Positions 10,187 to 19,965 are shown, numbered from the stretch's first letter. The stretch is DNA of 64,000 nt from Mucilaginibacter geliditolerans (GCF_014200495.1 NZ_JACHBY010000002.1:124001-188000); one strand, 5' to 3'. Numbers and translations are program-made. Notes: generated by a model not told the origin, from the letters alone.

Positions 10187-11656
10187 CTATTTAACAGGCT
10201 GCCCAATAATTGACTGATATAAACTTTCCGGAAACAACACAGCCTGTTTCTTTAACTTTTCAGGCATATATTTCCACGGAAATGTGGTAATAGATTTCCC
10301 TGACAACTCTCTTTTCGGCTTATCATCATCCTTAATATTAGGGATATTATCCCGGCCGGCAATACTGCCAACAAAGCTATTGTTTACAAAAAATGTTTGT
10401 GCATATTTTTTGGGCGACTGGCTAAAAACCGCAAAGGTTTTGCCCGGATAACTAAAATAATTGTCTTCAAAATAAAGGTTTACCGGCCTGCCATCCATGT
10501 CGGCAACCTCAGTGGTATATTGTTTTTCAGAATCATTATAAAATATGTTTCCTTTTATGATGGTACTATCTGTAACCCCGGCAAAATTGAACAAGCGCTT
10601 GCGTTTCAAACCATCGTTCACGCTCAAATTATATTGAATGATATTGTCCGTGGTTTTAACATTATCATTGTTAATAACATCTGATATCACCAACGCAAAG
10701 CCACCATCATTATCATGGCTATAGTTATATTGTATAACTGTGTGACGGCAGTTACCGTCAATATCAAACGACTGCCCATCATTGGCCCAGTTCTCATTTT
10801 TAGTATAAGCTACTTCATTATACTGTATCAGCACATGGTCGCTACTATGGGGCCAGATTGCCACAGCATTATCAAGGGCCCGGGTACGGATATAGAATAA
10901 CTTGTTATGCTCAATTAAGGCTGTATCAAAAGCTTTAATAACAATCCCGTCGCCGCCAATATCTTTTAATGTACTGTTACGGATGATCAGATCTTTATTG
11001 GGGAACCAATTGCTCCGGATACTAAAAGTACCATTACCCCGGATGCCGTTACGGTCAACACGCTCCACGGTGCAATTTTCAATAAGCAAATGTTCAATAT
11101 TACTGCGCATGGGGCCCTGGCAATCCCAAAATATACCGCATCCTTCGGCCGAACCTTTTTTATTGTCGCCGTTAATATCATGTACATATAAGTTGGCCAG
11201 GCGGATATTATGTAGCGTGCCGATATTTTCGGCTAAAATACGTACCCCGGTCGGGCCCGCTTTTTGAAAAGGAACGGTACTGTCAAAGTTTGATAATGAC
11301 AAGTATTCCACCACCAGGTATTCCACATTTTTGATGAGCAATGCATCCCTGAAATGCCCGGCTGCTTTAATTTCAGGCAAAGCGCCTTTACCATAGGCAC
11401 TAAAAACCACCGGCTTACCCGGTATACCCGAACCGGTTGGCACCAATTGCCCTTCCCATGTTTCGCCGCGCTTAAACAGGATATTATCGCCTGCGGTAAA
11501 AGAGTGTTCATTCACTTTTATTAACGATTGCCACGGCTTATTGCTGCTAAGACCGCTGTTACTATCGCTGCCTGCTTTGCTGTCAACATAATAAGTTTTA
11601 CTAAACGCGCACAGCGCATTACATCCTAAAATCAGTATCGTTAATATTTTCTTCAT
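10187..11656 (-). CDS. Secreted right-handed parallel beta-helix protein
   Basis: This 489-residue protein starts with a signal peptide (KKILTILILGCNALCAFS) followed by TYYVDSKAGSDSNSGLSSN, a common opening of secreted beta-helix proteins. Repeating turns such as NIRLANLYVHDINGD, IEHLLIENCTVERVDRNGI and DLIIRNSTLKDIGGDGI form the pectate-lyase-like coil (about 80-400). Proteins with this fold include polysaccharide lyases and glycan-binding or hydrolysing enzymes. I cannot assign a catalytic site, so the activity is open. It lies between the GH106 and HTCS genes, and its upstream region carries the same operator module as the SusC gene, so it is very probably part of the PUL regulon. A pectin-related substrate would fit. 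Confidence 0.8.
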   Translation of the reverse strand: MKKILTILILGCNALCAFSKTYYVDSKAGSDSNSGLSSNKPWQSLIKVNEHSFTAGDNILFKRGETWEGQLVPTGSGIPGKPVVFSAYGKGALPEIKAAGHFRDALLIKNVEYLVVEYLSLSNFDSTVPFQKAGPTGVRILAENIGTLHNIRLANLYVHDINGDNKKGSAEGCGIFWDCQGPMRSNIEHLLIENCTVERVDRNGIRGNGTFSIRSNWFPNKDLIIRNSTLKDIGGDGIVIKAFDTALIEHNKLFYIRTRALDNAVAIWPHSSDHVLIQYNEVAYTKNENWANDGQSFDIDGNCRHTVIQYNYSHDNDGGFALVISDVINNDNVKTTDNIIQYNLSVNDGLKRKRLFNFAGVTDSTIIKGNIFYNDSEKQYTTEVADMDGRPVNLYFEDNYFSYPGKTFAVFSQSPKKYAQTFFVNNSFVGSIAGRDNIPNIKDDDKPKRELSGKSITTFPWKYMPEKLKKQAVLFPESLYQSIIGQPVK

Positions 11657-11725
11657 CCTGCTAATAATTTGACCTTTCCAGATCAGAGGCTTTCTTTTTT
11701 AATAATGTTTAATATTGGTTTTAAA

Positions 11726-11733
11726 CAAATATG
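11726..11733 (-). promoter_or_regulatory. Putative -7 promoter box for beta-helix gene
   Basis: On the minus strand this reads CATATTTG, close to the Bacteroidota -7 consensus TAnnTTTG. It lies about 70 bp before the start codon at 11656. It is 21 bp from the direct-repeat operator, the same distance as in the SusC promoter. The conserved arrangement is better evidence than the box itself. Confidence 0.5.
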
Positions 11734-11754
11734 AAGGAAGCAATTAAAAAACAG

Positions 11755-11791
11755 GGGGTAAAATCCTAAATAAACAGGGGTGATATTCTAA
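11755..11791 (-). promoter_or_regulatory. Direct-repeat operator, probable HTCS binding site (beta-helix copy)
   Basis: GGGGTAAAATCCTAA (11755-11769) and GGGGTGATATTCTAA (11777-11791) repeat exactly the two elements found before the SusC gene, again 22 bp apart. Sequence between and around the repeats also resembles the SusC copy over roughly 90 bp, from TTAATATT near 11709 to CACAAATC near 11805. This points to promoter duplication or strong constraint. It sits in the gap between the GH106 stop and the beta-helix start. Confidence 0.7.
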
Positions 11792-11883
11792 ATAATACAC
11801 AAATCAAGGTTATTATGATCGTTTATCAAATCGATGTTAAGTACAAGCCATTTATATAAAGCAGCCACCTTACCGTGACCGTT

Positions 11884-14800
11884 TTAATTTATGATGTTAA
11901 TTTTTACCGGGCCTAGTAGTCCTGATGATTCCAACGGTGTTTGCGCATTAATCCAATTGACAACTGCAGTTTGTCTTTGTGCGGCCGGTATAGCGCTATC
12001 ACCAATCAGCCGGTTAAGCCATGTATTCACTACTTTTATATCCAGTTTATTTATGCCTGGTTTAAGAGCTTTGGTAATATCAACCTGGTATGGCGGTGTC
12101 CAGCCCCCCCCCATTTCTATACCGTTAACGGTTACTTTGGCAATGGCACGGGCAACACCCAAATCAATAATATACCGGGCACCTTTTGCTGTTTTATCTA
12201 CCTTAAAAGTATTGTGGTAATAGGCTGTTCCTGCATAATATTTAATGCTGTCATTGGTATTTTGCGTCCAGTCTGTCAACGTATTAAATATAACCGGTTT
12301 TGCAGGGCCGCGCATTGCATGGTCAAAATCGACTGTCCATGCGTGGTTTATAAGTATTGTTTTTTCAACCGCCGGATAGTTTGATATGGTGGTATCACCA
12401 GCATTACTTGTATTTTTTCTGAATACTATGAACGCGCTTTCAAAAGGTGCCAGTTGCATGGGTACTGATGTAGTGACGCCACTTTGATGGTATGCCGGTA
12501 AATCGCGGGTGCTGCCATCAATCGCATTCCACAATTCGGGGCTTTTACCATTTATACGGAACGCGGTTGATATATTAACCGTTTTGTTTTTTTGGTTCGA
12601 TACAAAATAAACTGAGCCATCCGGCAATTGCCTGTGTATAAACAGGATCGAATCGCTTTTGGTGATCTTTAAATCAGGGACCACTTTTATCATATCAAAA
12701 GCCTGCTGCATATCCATGCCGCTTATCACCAACCCCTTGCCGTAATGATTAACTTTTACTGTTGTTCCATCAACTTTACCCCAAAGCTCATCTGCTATAC
12801 TTTTAACCTGCTGATCAGCCTCCGGATAATTTGCCAGACTTGGCGAACGAAGTGGTTTAGGGCCTAATACTACGGCTCCCTGCTGCACCAGTTCCTTTAT
12901 TTTTGATAATAGCTCAGGACGAATAGTTTCCAGCTTGGGTAATACCAGTATGCTATAGCTGATGCCGTTGGGTAACACCAGCTTACCGTTGCTAACTGAT
13001 AATCGCTGTTTAATTACATCGCCATTAATATAGTCGTATGAATAACCCTGCGGAAGCGCCGGATCGGTTACGCCGGTCATTTTTGGTGCGTCCTCACCTA
13101 TAAAATAAGCTGCATCGGCCACATAGTGGCCCTGCTGCAGCATCATGTTGCAACGTTTTATGTATTTAAGCAGTATGTCCATATCAAAAAACCAGGTATT
13201 CAGCCTGTTAAACTCTACCCCGAACCAGGCGCTCATGCCGGGAAGCTTGAGGCTGTCCGGCTGTGAAATGTACACGTGCAACAGGGTATTATTAATGCCT
13301 TCTGTAAAGAACCTATCACCCCGCTTTTTGAACATGGCCGGGTAACGGTAAAAAGGGCTGCCTGCAGCGGTAAATGACTCTGCCGAAACCTTGGTTTTTC
13401 CATAGATATGCGCCGATGATGATGCCGCGCGGTTCTCAATATCGCCCAGGTCACCTTCACTCCAGAATTCACCCCCTATTTCATCCGATTGGCCGCCATA
13501 TTGCAAAAACTCACCCGGATAACCCCAGTGCCCATAGTTTTCGAGCCAGGTAGTGAGGCCATACTTGTGGCTGATATCCCTTAAACCACCAACATACTTA
13601 AAGGATACATCATCAGCAATAAGCCGCCTTAAATCCCACAGAAAACGGTCAGACATCTCTTCACTGCCCACAACTTTGCCCTGTAATACCGGGATATATG
13701 GCGTAGGATCATAATGATAAGCCTGTTTAAACTCCGGGATCAAGCTGTCAGTCCAGTTTTGGCTGCCTGTTTCATAGCTATCCTCAACAGTTACCTTCCA
13801 TGTTTTGCGGTCCTCGGCCGGAATGCGTTTGATGATCTCGCCCAGAAACGCATTAAAGTGTTCGGCAACGTGTTCTTTGCTCATCTTGTCAACCTCCATG
13901 CCGCGCCCTTCGGGCGGTGCGGGTGAATTGGTTACATTGGTAGGTGCCATGCCGCTGCGCTCAATGATCCAATTGCCCGCGGGCACATTCCACGTCAGGG
14001 TACCATCAGCGGTCATGTATTTTGACAGGTCGATCACCTTTGCGGGATCAATAATATAGGCAGATTTCTCCACCGGCTGCGGTACCCATTGGTAATCCTC
14101 CCAAAATGGGTGTGGCGTAGGCCACATTTTCGCCAGCGTTTTCTCTATATAATTTTCAACCATGGGTGTAGCCGATAACTTAATTTCGGCTAAATCTGAG
14201 TTGGACGATACACCTGTAAATACCAGCCTAAAGTTGTTTGAAATTGTCGCAGGTATTGAAAAGGCTGCGGGGCCAAAGGGTATAAAGCCCGTGTTAAGCG
14301 CCGGGTTGCTACGGTCAATAACAAAGTGCTTAATTGTAACATAGGCATCATTTACTTTGGCTTGTATCTCGCCCTCCAGGCGTACTGCCTGGTTGGTTGC
14401 AGTAATAACCACACTGCGCACCGTGTAGGGCGTTTTGGTATCAATATTCAGCGTAAATGGCTCCCCTCCTTTTAAATGAATGCCCGTTTTAGTGTCATGA
14501 TCCATTAAGTTGCTCAGAGAATCTATTGCCGGTTCCGATGAGAGCTTTGGCTTTAACGCGCTGATATCTTTATCATAATCAGCAGCCACAGGATAGGCCA
14601 AAACCTTTACGTCCTGAAAATCTGCCTGCGGCTTATCCAACGGTTCGCTAAAAGCCATTGGCCCCTTCACCATTACCTGCGACGAGGTAATATAACGCAT
14701 GGATTGTCCCGGTTTAATCCATGGGCCGCCAGACTGGCTCCAGCCCGGCCCGTTGAAGATGCCGATCTGGATGTTAAGCCGCGTAGCCGCTTTCAGGGCT

Positions 14801-15141
14801 GCATGTAATATGTCCCACCACTCATCAGTAAACATTTTAACCTTGCCGTATGGCACATCATCCAGCCCGATATTACCAATAAAGGCCCGGTTGATGCCTA
14901 CCTTCTTCATAGCTTCCAGGTCCTTTACCACACCTTCTTTTGATATATTGCCCGAGATCCAATACCAGTAAACGCTGGTTTGTACAGAATCCGGAATATG
15001 GACAAACTCAGTTTCCAACTTGTGAAAGCTGGAAGAGGGATACAGGGCCCCTGACGAACCTGTTGTATTTTGCCCATTAACCTGTTTAATACATAGAAAA
15101 GCAAATAGCAATAAAAAAATGAGTGATCTTGAATTATACAT
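11884..15141 (-). CDS. Glycoside hydrolase family 106 protein (putative alpha-L-rhamnosidase)
   Basis: This 1085-residue secreted enzyme probably removes alpha-L-rhamnose from pectin or arabinogalactan chains. The N-terminal sequence SVYWYWISGNISKEGVVKDL with MKKVGINRAFIGNIG, then FNGPGWSQSGGPWI, is characteristic of GH106 proteins. Acidic stretches VEDSYETGSQNW and LENYGHWG in the barrel are candidate active-site and metal-binding segments. A C-terminal galactose-binding-like jelly-roll domain ends near GLLGPVKI. I place the start at the ATG at 15141 because it gives a clean signal peptide (SRSLIFLLLFAFLCIKQVNG). The ATG at 15186 would add 15 residues in front. It is the most upstream PUL gene on this strand. 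No copy of the operator repeat lies before it. Confidence 0.88.
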   Translation of the reverse strand: MYNSRSLIFLLLFAFLCIKQVNGQNTTGSSGALYPSSSFHKLETEFVHIPDSVQTSVYWYWISGNISKEGVVKDLEAMKKVGINRAFIGNIGLDDVPYGKVKMFTDEWWDILHAALKAATRLNIQIGIFNGPGWSQSGGPWIKPGQSMRYITSSQVMVKGPMAFSEPLDKPQADFQDVKVLAYPVAADYDKDISALKPKLSSEPAIDSLSNLMDHDTKTGIHLKGGEPFTLNIDTKTPYTVRSVVITATNQAVRLEGEIQAKVNDAYVTIKHFVIDRSNPALNTGFIPFGPAAFSIPATISNNFRLVFTGVSSNSDLAEIKLSATPMVENYIEKTLAKMWPTPHPFWEDYQWVPQPVEKSAYIIDPAKVIDLSKYMTADGTLTWNVPAGNWIIERSGMAPTNVTNSPAPPEGRGMEVDKMSKEHVAEHFNAFLGEIIKRIPAEDRKTWKVTVEDSYETGSQNWTDSLIPEFKQAYHYDPTPYIPVLQGKVVGSEEMSDRFLWDLRRLIADDVSFKYVGGLRDISHKYGLTTWLENYGHWGYPGEFLQYGGQSDEIGGEFWSEGDLGDIENRAASSSAHIYGKTKVSAESFTAAGSPFYRYPAMFKKRGDRFFTEGINNTLLHVYISQPDSLKLPGMSAWFGVEFNRLNTWFFDMDILLKYIKRCNMMLQQGHYVADAAYFIGEDAPKMTGVTDPALPQGYSYDYINGDVIKQRLSVSNGKLVLPNGISYSILVLPKLETIRPELLSKIKELVQQGAVVLGPKPLRSPSLANYPEADQQVKSIADELWGKVDGTTVKVNHYGKGLVISGMDMQQAFDMIKVVPDLKITKSDSILFIHRQLPDGSVYFVSNQKNKTVNISTAFRINGKSPELWNAIDGSTRDLPAYHQSGVTTSVPMQLAPFESAFIVFRKNTSNAGDTTISNYPAVEKTILINHAWTVDFDHAMRGPAKPVIFNTLTDWTQNTNDSIKYYAGTAYYHNTFKVDKTAKGARYIIDLGVARAIAKVTVNGIEMGGGWTPPYQVDITKALKPGINKLDIKVVNTWLNRLIGDSAIPAAQRQTAVVNWINAQTPLESSGLLGPVKINIIN

Positions 15142-15493
15142 AGTTGTGATTGGTAAGAAAGCCCTTGTACACTTGATTACAAGCAATTAGAAAAAAAGCT
15201 CCTGTGGCTGGAACATTAATTATTTTGTTAGTCAAAAAAATAGATTTATTGGTTTTATAATGTTGTAAGGATACCCTTTAACATTTTTATCTGCAACCTG
15301 TACCATACTGGCATCTATGCTGCACTGTGCTGTATTACACACCTTCGCTGTGCTCCCTTAGTACTTTCAAGAATCCTAATGATCGATTGCCATAGCATGG
15401 AAGTATTCATGCACAAAATACAATCATTTGATAGGCAAGTTTATCTATATTTATATTTTCCAAAAACACTACATCAAATTAATACCCCAAATA
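15142..15493. other. Intergenic region between divergent GH106 and MgtC-like genes
   Basis: About 350 bp separate the minus-strand GH106 start from the plus-strand MgtC-like start, so both promoters must lie here. I see no clear promoter, no RNA gene and no operator repeat. A short TGATCGATTGCC at 15380-15391 partly resembles the LacI-type palindrome found at 41-47 kb but is asymmetric. Confidence 0.4.
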
Positions 15494-16159
15494 ATGAATT
15501 TGAATCATTTCTGGACTGATACCAGCCAAAGCATATATGGAAATGAATTGGTTAAACTAACGCTTTCTGTAGTTGCGGGCTCTATACTTGGGCTCGAAAG
15601 GGAGATAAGAGGCAAATCTGCAGGATTCAGGACCCTTGCGTTAATCTGCTTCGGCGCCACCATATTTACGATCTGTTCGTACCTGTTAGGTGTTGAAGAT
15701 AATCGTGACAGAATAGCGGCCAATGTGATTACCGGCATAGGCTTTATTGGTGCAGGGGTTATTTTTCGTAATAATTCATCCATTTCCGGAATTACCACTG
15801 CCGCATCAATCTGGGTCTCTGCGTCTATTGGTATGCTATTAGGAATAGGGAATTTCCTGCTTGCCGGGGTTGCCCTGATTTTTGCCTTATTTATTTTATA
15901 TATACTTGATTTTATCCAGTTTTGGATAGATTACAAATTCCAGCACAGAAACTATAACGTTGTTTTCCGGGACGATTGCCCGGTAGACATGCTCGAGGAA
16001 CAGGTTAAATCTTTAAAGCTAAATTTCAATAAAACGAAAATGTTGCGAAACGACAAACAAACTGTATTTCAATTCGAAGTTTGGGGTAAAGAAAGCAGTC
16101 TCTTCCTGTTCAACCAATGGCTGTTTGACAATAAATCAATCCTGTCGTTTGAATGGTAA
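15494..16159 (+). CDS. MgtC/SapB family membrane protein
   Basis: This inner-membrane protein of 221 residues has the MgtC/SapB signature: LSVVAGSILGLEREIRGKSA, then GFRTLALICFGATIFT, and VITGIGFIGAGVIFR followed by GITTAASIWVSASIGM. Four to five hydrophobic helices fill the first 140 residues. A soluble ACT-like tail (about 150-221) follows. In other bacteria MgtC proteins affect magnesium adaptation and ATP synthase activity; the role here is unknown. An upstream in-frame ATG at 15428 would add 22 residues of low quality, while the ATG at 15494 begins MNLNHFW just before the first helix, so I prefer it. Confidence 0.88.
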   Translation: MNLNHFWTDTSQSIYGNELVKLTLSVVAGSILGLEREIRGKSAGFRTLALICFGATIFTICSYLLGVEDNRDRIAANVITGIGFIGAGVIFRNNSSISGITTAASIWVSASIGMLLGIGNFLLAGVALIFALFILYILDFIQFWIDYKFQHRNYNVVFRDDCPVDMLEEQVKSLKLNFNKTKMLRNDKQTVFQFEVWGKESSLFLFNQWLFDNKSILSFEW

Positions 16160-16216
16160 AGAACCTTTTACGGATTATAAAACATTTGGGTGAATTTATT
16201 ATTGTAAGAAAATATT

Positions 16217-17461
16217 ATGTCAAAACTTTCCGAAAGATTATTAAAATTCAATAGCGGCCTGCTTCCTGATATGGTTCAATTGAAATACAAACTCATGTCA
16301 GAAAATGCTTTCCGCTTTTTTAGGGGCACTTGTCACCTTTTTTATGAGGATTTAAGTAAAGTACGAAAGTTTCCTATTGCCCCTCCCACCTGGATTTGCG
16401 GCGATCTTCATTTAGAAAATTTTGGGAGTTTTAAGGGAAATAACCGGATGGTTTATTTTGACTTGAATGACTTCGACGAGGCTATCCTTGCTCCGCTATC
16501 GTGGGAGGTATCAAGGGCGCTAACCAGTATTTTTGTAGCATTTAATACACTAAAAATTAAGCCGGCTGAAGCAAAGAAAGCCGCGAAATTCTTTCTTGAA
16601 ATCTATAGTGAAATACTAACCGGTGGGAAAGCTTATTATATTGATCCAAGGACGGCGACAGGGATTGTGAAAAGTTTTATGAAAGCTGTAAAAAAAAGAA
16701 AGGAATATGATTTAATTCAACATCTATGTGACACTAAGGCTTCCAACTTAAAAATAATTATCGATAACAAAATGCATTTTAAAGTTGATAAAACCTTAAA
16801 GGCAGAACTCAAACAATTGATCTCCGCCTGGATAAAGAATTCCAGGGAATGGCCTAATAATTATATAGTTAAAGATGTGGCTTTTAGGGTAGCAGGTACG
16901 GGGAGCGTGGGGCTAAGGCGTTATATGTTTTTACTGCAAAGCCGTAAAGACAAAAAGAAATTTGAGGTAGTTGAAATGAAGCAAACCCGCTCATCATCAT
17001 TAGCGCCATATGTAAGCATCAAACAACCGAAATGGAAATCAGAGGCGGTTCGTTTGATATTTATTAAACAAAAAATGCAAAACATTTCTCCGGCCTTACT
17101 AAGTGCGATCAATTTTCAGGGCGAAACTTATGTCTTTCAGGAAATGCAGCCTGCAGCAGATAAAATTAACTTCGAACTCATTGAAGAAAACTATAACGAG
17201 CTGGAAAGAGTGATAAAGGATATGGCCATGCTAACCGCGTCTTCGCAGATACGGAGTAGTGGGATTCATGGGTCATCAATCACTGATGAATTGGTTGCCT
17301 TTGGCATACAAAAAGATTGGCAGGAAGCATTGTTAAACTATGCTATGAATTATTCAAACCAGGTAACGGATGATTATAATCAATTCTTATCCGATTATAA
17401 TAATGGGGAATTTTCGATTTCGGATAATAAAAAACCAGGAAGAGACATTAAAAGCGAGTAA
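16217..17461 (+). CDS. DUF2252 family protein
   Basis: This 414-residue soluble protein carries the DUF2252 hallmarks: FFRGTCHLFYEDL near the N-terminus, WICGDLHLENFGSF (about residues 60-75), YFDLNDFDEAILAPLSWEVSRALTS, and a distal VEMKQTRSSSLAPY. DUF2252 proteins are distantly related to the protein-kinase-like fold, but their substrate is not established. The gene begins 57 bp after the MgtC-like gene on the same strand, so the two may be co-transcribed. No signal peptide is present. Confidence 0.87.
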   Translation: MSKLSERLLKFNSGLLPDMVQLKYKLMSENAFRFFRGTCHLFYEDLSKVRKFPIAPPTWICGDLHLENFGSFKGNNRMVYFDLNDFDEAILAPLSWEVSRALTSIFVAFNTLKIKPAEAKKAAKFFLEIYSEILTGGKAYYIDPRTATGIVKSFMKAVKKRKEYDLIQHLCDTKASNLKIIIDNKMHFKVDKTLKAELKQLISAWIKNSREWPNNYIVKDVAFRVAGTGSVGLRRYMFLLQSRKDKKKFEVVEMKQTRSSSLAPYVSIKQPKWKSEAVRLIFIKQKMQNISPALLSAINFQGETYVFQEMQPAADKINFELIEENYNELERVIKDMAMLTASSQIRSSGIHGSSITDELVAFGIQKDWQEALLNYAMNYSNQVTDDYNQFLSDYNNGEFSISDNKKPGRDIKSE

Positions 17462-17478
17462 TGGCCTCATCTACATAA

Positions 17479-17718
17479 AACAAACAGAAGCCTGACCTTA
17501 ATACTTACTTGAAAACCGCTGTTGTCAGTGCTGCATGGGCAGCTGTCACAGTTAAAAACTCGTATTGGCATGCATTGTTTGAACGTATGCGTAAACGCAT
17601 AAAAACACAAGAAGCAATAGTTGCTATTACCAGGCGAATGTTGAAGGTGGTTTATAGCACCATGCAGACATTGACGCATTACAAGGAAAAAGGTGTTGCT
17701 TATTACTATGAGATGTAA
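17479..17718 (+). pseudogene. IS110-family transposase, C-terminal remnant
   Basis: An 80-codon open stretch without a plausible start reads KPDLNTYLKTAVVSAAWAAV, then KNSYWHALFERMRKR, EAIVAITRRMLKVVYS and a Tyr-rich end. This matches the last part of IS110-type (Transposase_20) transposases: the 'AAWAA..K.SY....Y.RL..R.G...A..AV...L..I.Y' tail. An in-frame stop at 17476 removes the rest, and no catalytic DEDD domain or target repeat is visible nearby. It is a dead fragment, suggesting past insertion between the DUF2252 and peptidase genes. A longer frame on the opposite strand is its shadow. Confidence 0.6.
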
Positions 17719-17904
17719 GAGAAGGCCGCAGAATATAGACAAGCTGGTAAGCTTTGGCCTTCAGTTAACGCATAAACACAATATTAAAAGGACGGATAAG
17801 GTTTTAGAATAAAAAGTCTGTAACCTAAGTTGCCAATACATATTCAGAATCCAGGCTTGTTCCAAGAGAACGCAGAGGAAACTTGTTTACATATATTACC
17901 TATA

Positions 17905-18999
17905 TTACCAGTTATGCATTATTTCTGAAACATAAGGCAGCCACTGATTTTTCGGAATCGACTTGTCAAGGAAAAAGTCCGGCGATATGCCTTTATTATC
18001 GATGGTATTTTCGGGTATCCGTAAACTTTTGGATATGCAGTACCAAAGTGTGTACTTTCCATCGGGAGAAGTTATGCTGTACATATTGGATATATCTAAC
18101 TCTCCCATAGTGGTCGTCCCAAACAATTTTACTTTTTTACTTTGCCGGGCCGCTAATAGGAATTGCTCAGCAGTACTTCCGTTATTTTCGTTTATGATTA
18201 TAGCAACATTCTGAGGAAAGCGCGTTACCTTTTTAAAACGCATGGTGTACACGCTATCATGGAGCATAACAAATTTCCCTGGACTGGCATTAAGCTTTTC
18301 GAGATAACCTGCGTAAATGGCTCTATTTGATGCGGACACATCTTTGCGGGACATGTAGTCCTGCCAAATTTTATTGTTATTTGGCGTTGATAAACGTGCT
18401 ACAGAAACATCTCTGATTGGATTAGTGTATAATATCGGAAGAATTTCATCAAAGCTTGCGTCATCGCCACCGCCATTATCTCTAATATCGATAATAAGAT
18501 TTCTCCTGGAATAAATAAGTTCGCTGTTAGCATGAATTACACTGTCAATTGCTTTTTTATACCTTGAATCGAATGTAGGAATGCGCAGGTAAACAGTTGT
18601 GGAGTCATAAGCACGGACGAAAGGACTATAATCTAAATGAGTGTTATTAGTTGATTTTTTGAACGTTCCAGCATTCTGCGAACCGCTCTTTTCGTCAACA
18701 ACTTGGTTTAGAATGAACCCGAAGTGCCCAACTCTAAAGAACTTCGCCCATTGCCGTATCGCAAAAACACAAGAATCAGGATTGGTTATCTTATCAACTC
18801 CTTTTTCAAATAACTTGTTATGTGCCTCATAAGCCTCATTCCCTTTTTGATCAAGAATATATCTAAAACCGGCATCATTTTCCTCAAAGGCGATTTTCAT
18901 CCACTTGAAGGCAACTCCACAATTACATTTTTGGGCAAAAGTGATATTGCTGGTCAAAAAAATTAGCGCAAAAAAAATTAATTGTTTAGTTTTTTTCAT
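17905..18999 (-). CDS. S41 family peptidase-like exported protein
   Basis: This protein of 364 residues starts with a signal peptide (KKTKQLIFFALIFLTSNITFAQ). The C-terminal half looks like an S41 (tail-specific/CtpA-type) protease core: LIIDIRDNGGGDDASF, then VAIIINENNGSTAEQFLLAA with the presumed nucleophile Ser about residue 273, and VKLFGTTTMGELDISN. The N-terminal part (FRVGHFGFIL) corresponds to the region before the core; no PDZ domain is obvious. The start at 18999 is chosen over an upstream ATG at 19035 because it begins right at the signal peptide. The substrate is unknown. Its closeness to the RiPP island is not evidence for leader cleavage. Confidence 0.8.
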   Translation of the reverse strand: MKKTKQLIFFALIFLTSNITFAQKCNCGVAFKWMKIAFEENDAGFRYILDQKGNEAYEAHNKLFEKGVDKITNPDSCVFAIRQWAKFFRVGHFGFILNQVVDEKSGSQNAGTFKKSTNNTHLDYSPFVRAYDSTTVYLRIPTFDSRYKKAIDSVIHANSELIYSRRNLIIDIRDNGGGDDASFDEILPILYTNPIRDVSVARLSTPNNNKIWQDYMSRKDVSASNRAIYAGYLEKLNASPGKFVMLHDSVYTMRFKKVTRFPQNVAIIINENNGSTAEQFLLAARQSKKVKLFGTTTMGELDISNMYSITSPDGKYTLWYCISKSLRIPENTIDNKGISPDFFLDKSIPKNQWLPYVSEIMHNW

Positions 19000-19227
19000 T
19001 GAAATATAAGGCGATTGCAATCTATAAGTCGTCAAAAAAAATCAAATGTTGCACCCTTATTAAATAAATAATGTAACAACCTTGGATAATTGTAGCGGCT
19101 ACTAAGTAAGCGTATCCCTCTTCTATCTTTTATTTTTGGAGGAACCTTATATAGCGTTATGACGACGCCGGATATTAAATCATAAAACCATATTAATCAG
19201 TAAATTAAAACAAATTAATAACCAACA

Positions 19228-19965
19228 TCATTTTCTGGAAGTGGTTAATAATTTCTCTTCAAGGTAAGCAGTGAATTGCTTTTTGTAGAGATCGCCCACG
19301 GAAAAACTAAGATTATTGATCATATGGACGGTATTACCACGGATCTGACTGATATTCCATGTGGAGATGATAAAGGCACGGTGGAATTGTTTGAATTCGA
19401 AACGGCCGGCAGTAAGCTGTAAAATATCTTTAAGGGTGAGATAGGCGGTCAGGATCCTTTGCCCTGACAGGTGAATCCGGATATAGTTCTGCGCGCTTTC
19501 AAAAGCGATAACTTCATCGTACCTGATCCTGATAATGGCCAGGTCATCTGCTTTACTTTTGACCAGGAAATAGTCGTCTCTTTCCTGAACCGCTTGTGCG
19601 GATTGTTCCATTCCGGCGAACAGCCTGTTGATCGTGGTGGAGAATTTGGCGAAACTATATGGTTTTAGTAAAAAGGCGTCGCCAGCTACTTCATAAGCTT
19701 CAAAAGCATACCTGGAATGGGCAGTGGTAAAGATGAGCTTGCGTGTTTTCGCCCTAAGCACTGATGCCAGTTCAAGGCCCGACAGAGAGGGCATATCAAT
19801 GTCCATAAATAGAATATCTATGTTTTCGGTTGAGGAAACTGATTGCAAGGCTTGCAGAGAATCGGTATATATGCCACTTACCCGGAGCCCTGGCATGAGA
19901 TCAATATATTTCAACAGAGCATCTATTGCAAACTGTTCATCGTCTATTATGACACAATTTAACAT
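19228..19965 (-). CDS. LytTR family response regulator (paralog 1)
   Basis: This 245-residue cytoplasmic regulator has a receiver domain (CVIIDDEQFAIDALLKYI, phosphoacceptor Asp in LFMDIDMPSLSGLEL, and LLKPYSFAKF) followed by a LytTR DNA-binding domain (ESAQNYIRIHLSG, LKDILQLTAGRFEFKQFHRAFIISTWNI). It is roughly half identical to the regulator encoded divergently at 20119, with stretches such as LRAKTRKLIFTTAH shared exactly. It points away from the kinase, the precursor-like peptide and LanB. About 150 bp separate the two regulator starts. It may have arisen by local duplication, one copy answering the kinase at 21040 and the other acting on a different promoter. Confidence 0.92.
   Translation of the reverse strand: MLNCVIIDDEQFAIDALLKYIDLMPGLRVSGIYTDSLQALQSVSSTENIDILFMDIDMPSLSGLELASVLRAKTRKLIFTTAHSRYAFEAYEVAGDAFLLKPYSFAKFSTTINRLFAGMEQSAQAVQERDDYFLVKSKADDLAIIRIRYDEVIAFESAQNYIRIHLSGQRILTAYLTLKDILQLTAGRFEFKQFHRAFIISTWNISQIRGNTVHMINNLSFSVGDLYKKQFTAYLEEKLLTTSRK

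Noticed and set aside
15380..15391. TGATCGATTGCC, similar to the LacI palindrome
   Set aside because: Only one arm matches, and the neighbouring genes have no link to the LacI locus.
17467..17742. 91-codon minus-strand frame
   Set aside because: It is the mirror of the IS110 remnant, whose plus-strand translation matches transposase tails.
17905..18999. S41-type peptidase as leader protease of the RiPP island
   Set aside because: It is exported, separated by a regulator gene that faces the same way as itself and away from lanB, and has no RiPP-protease features; the link is only proximity.
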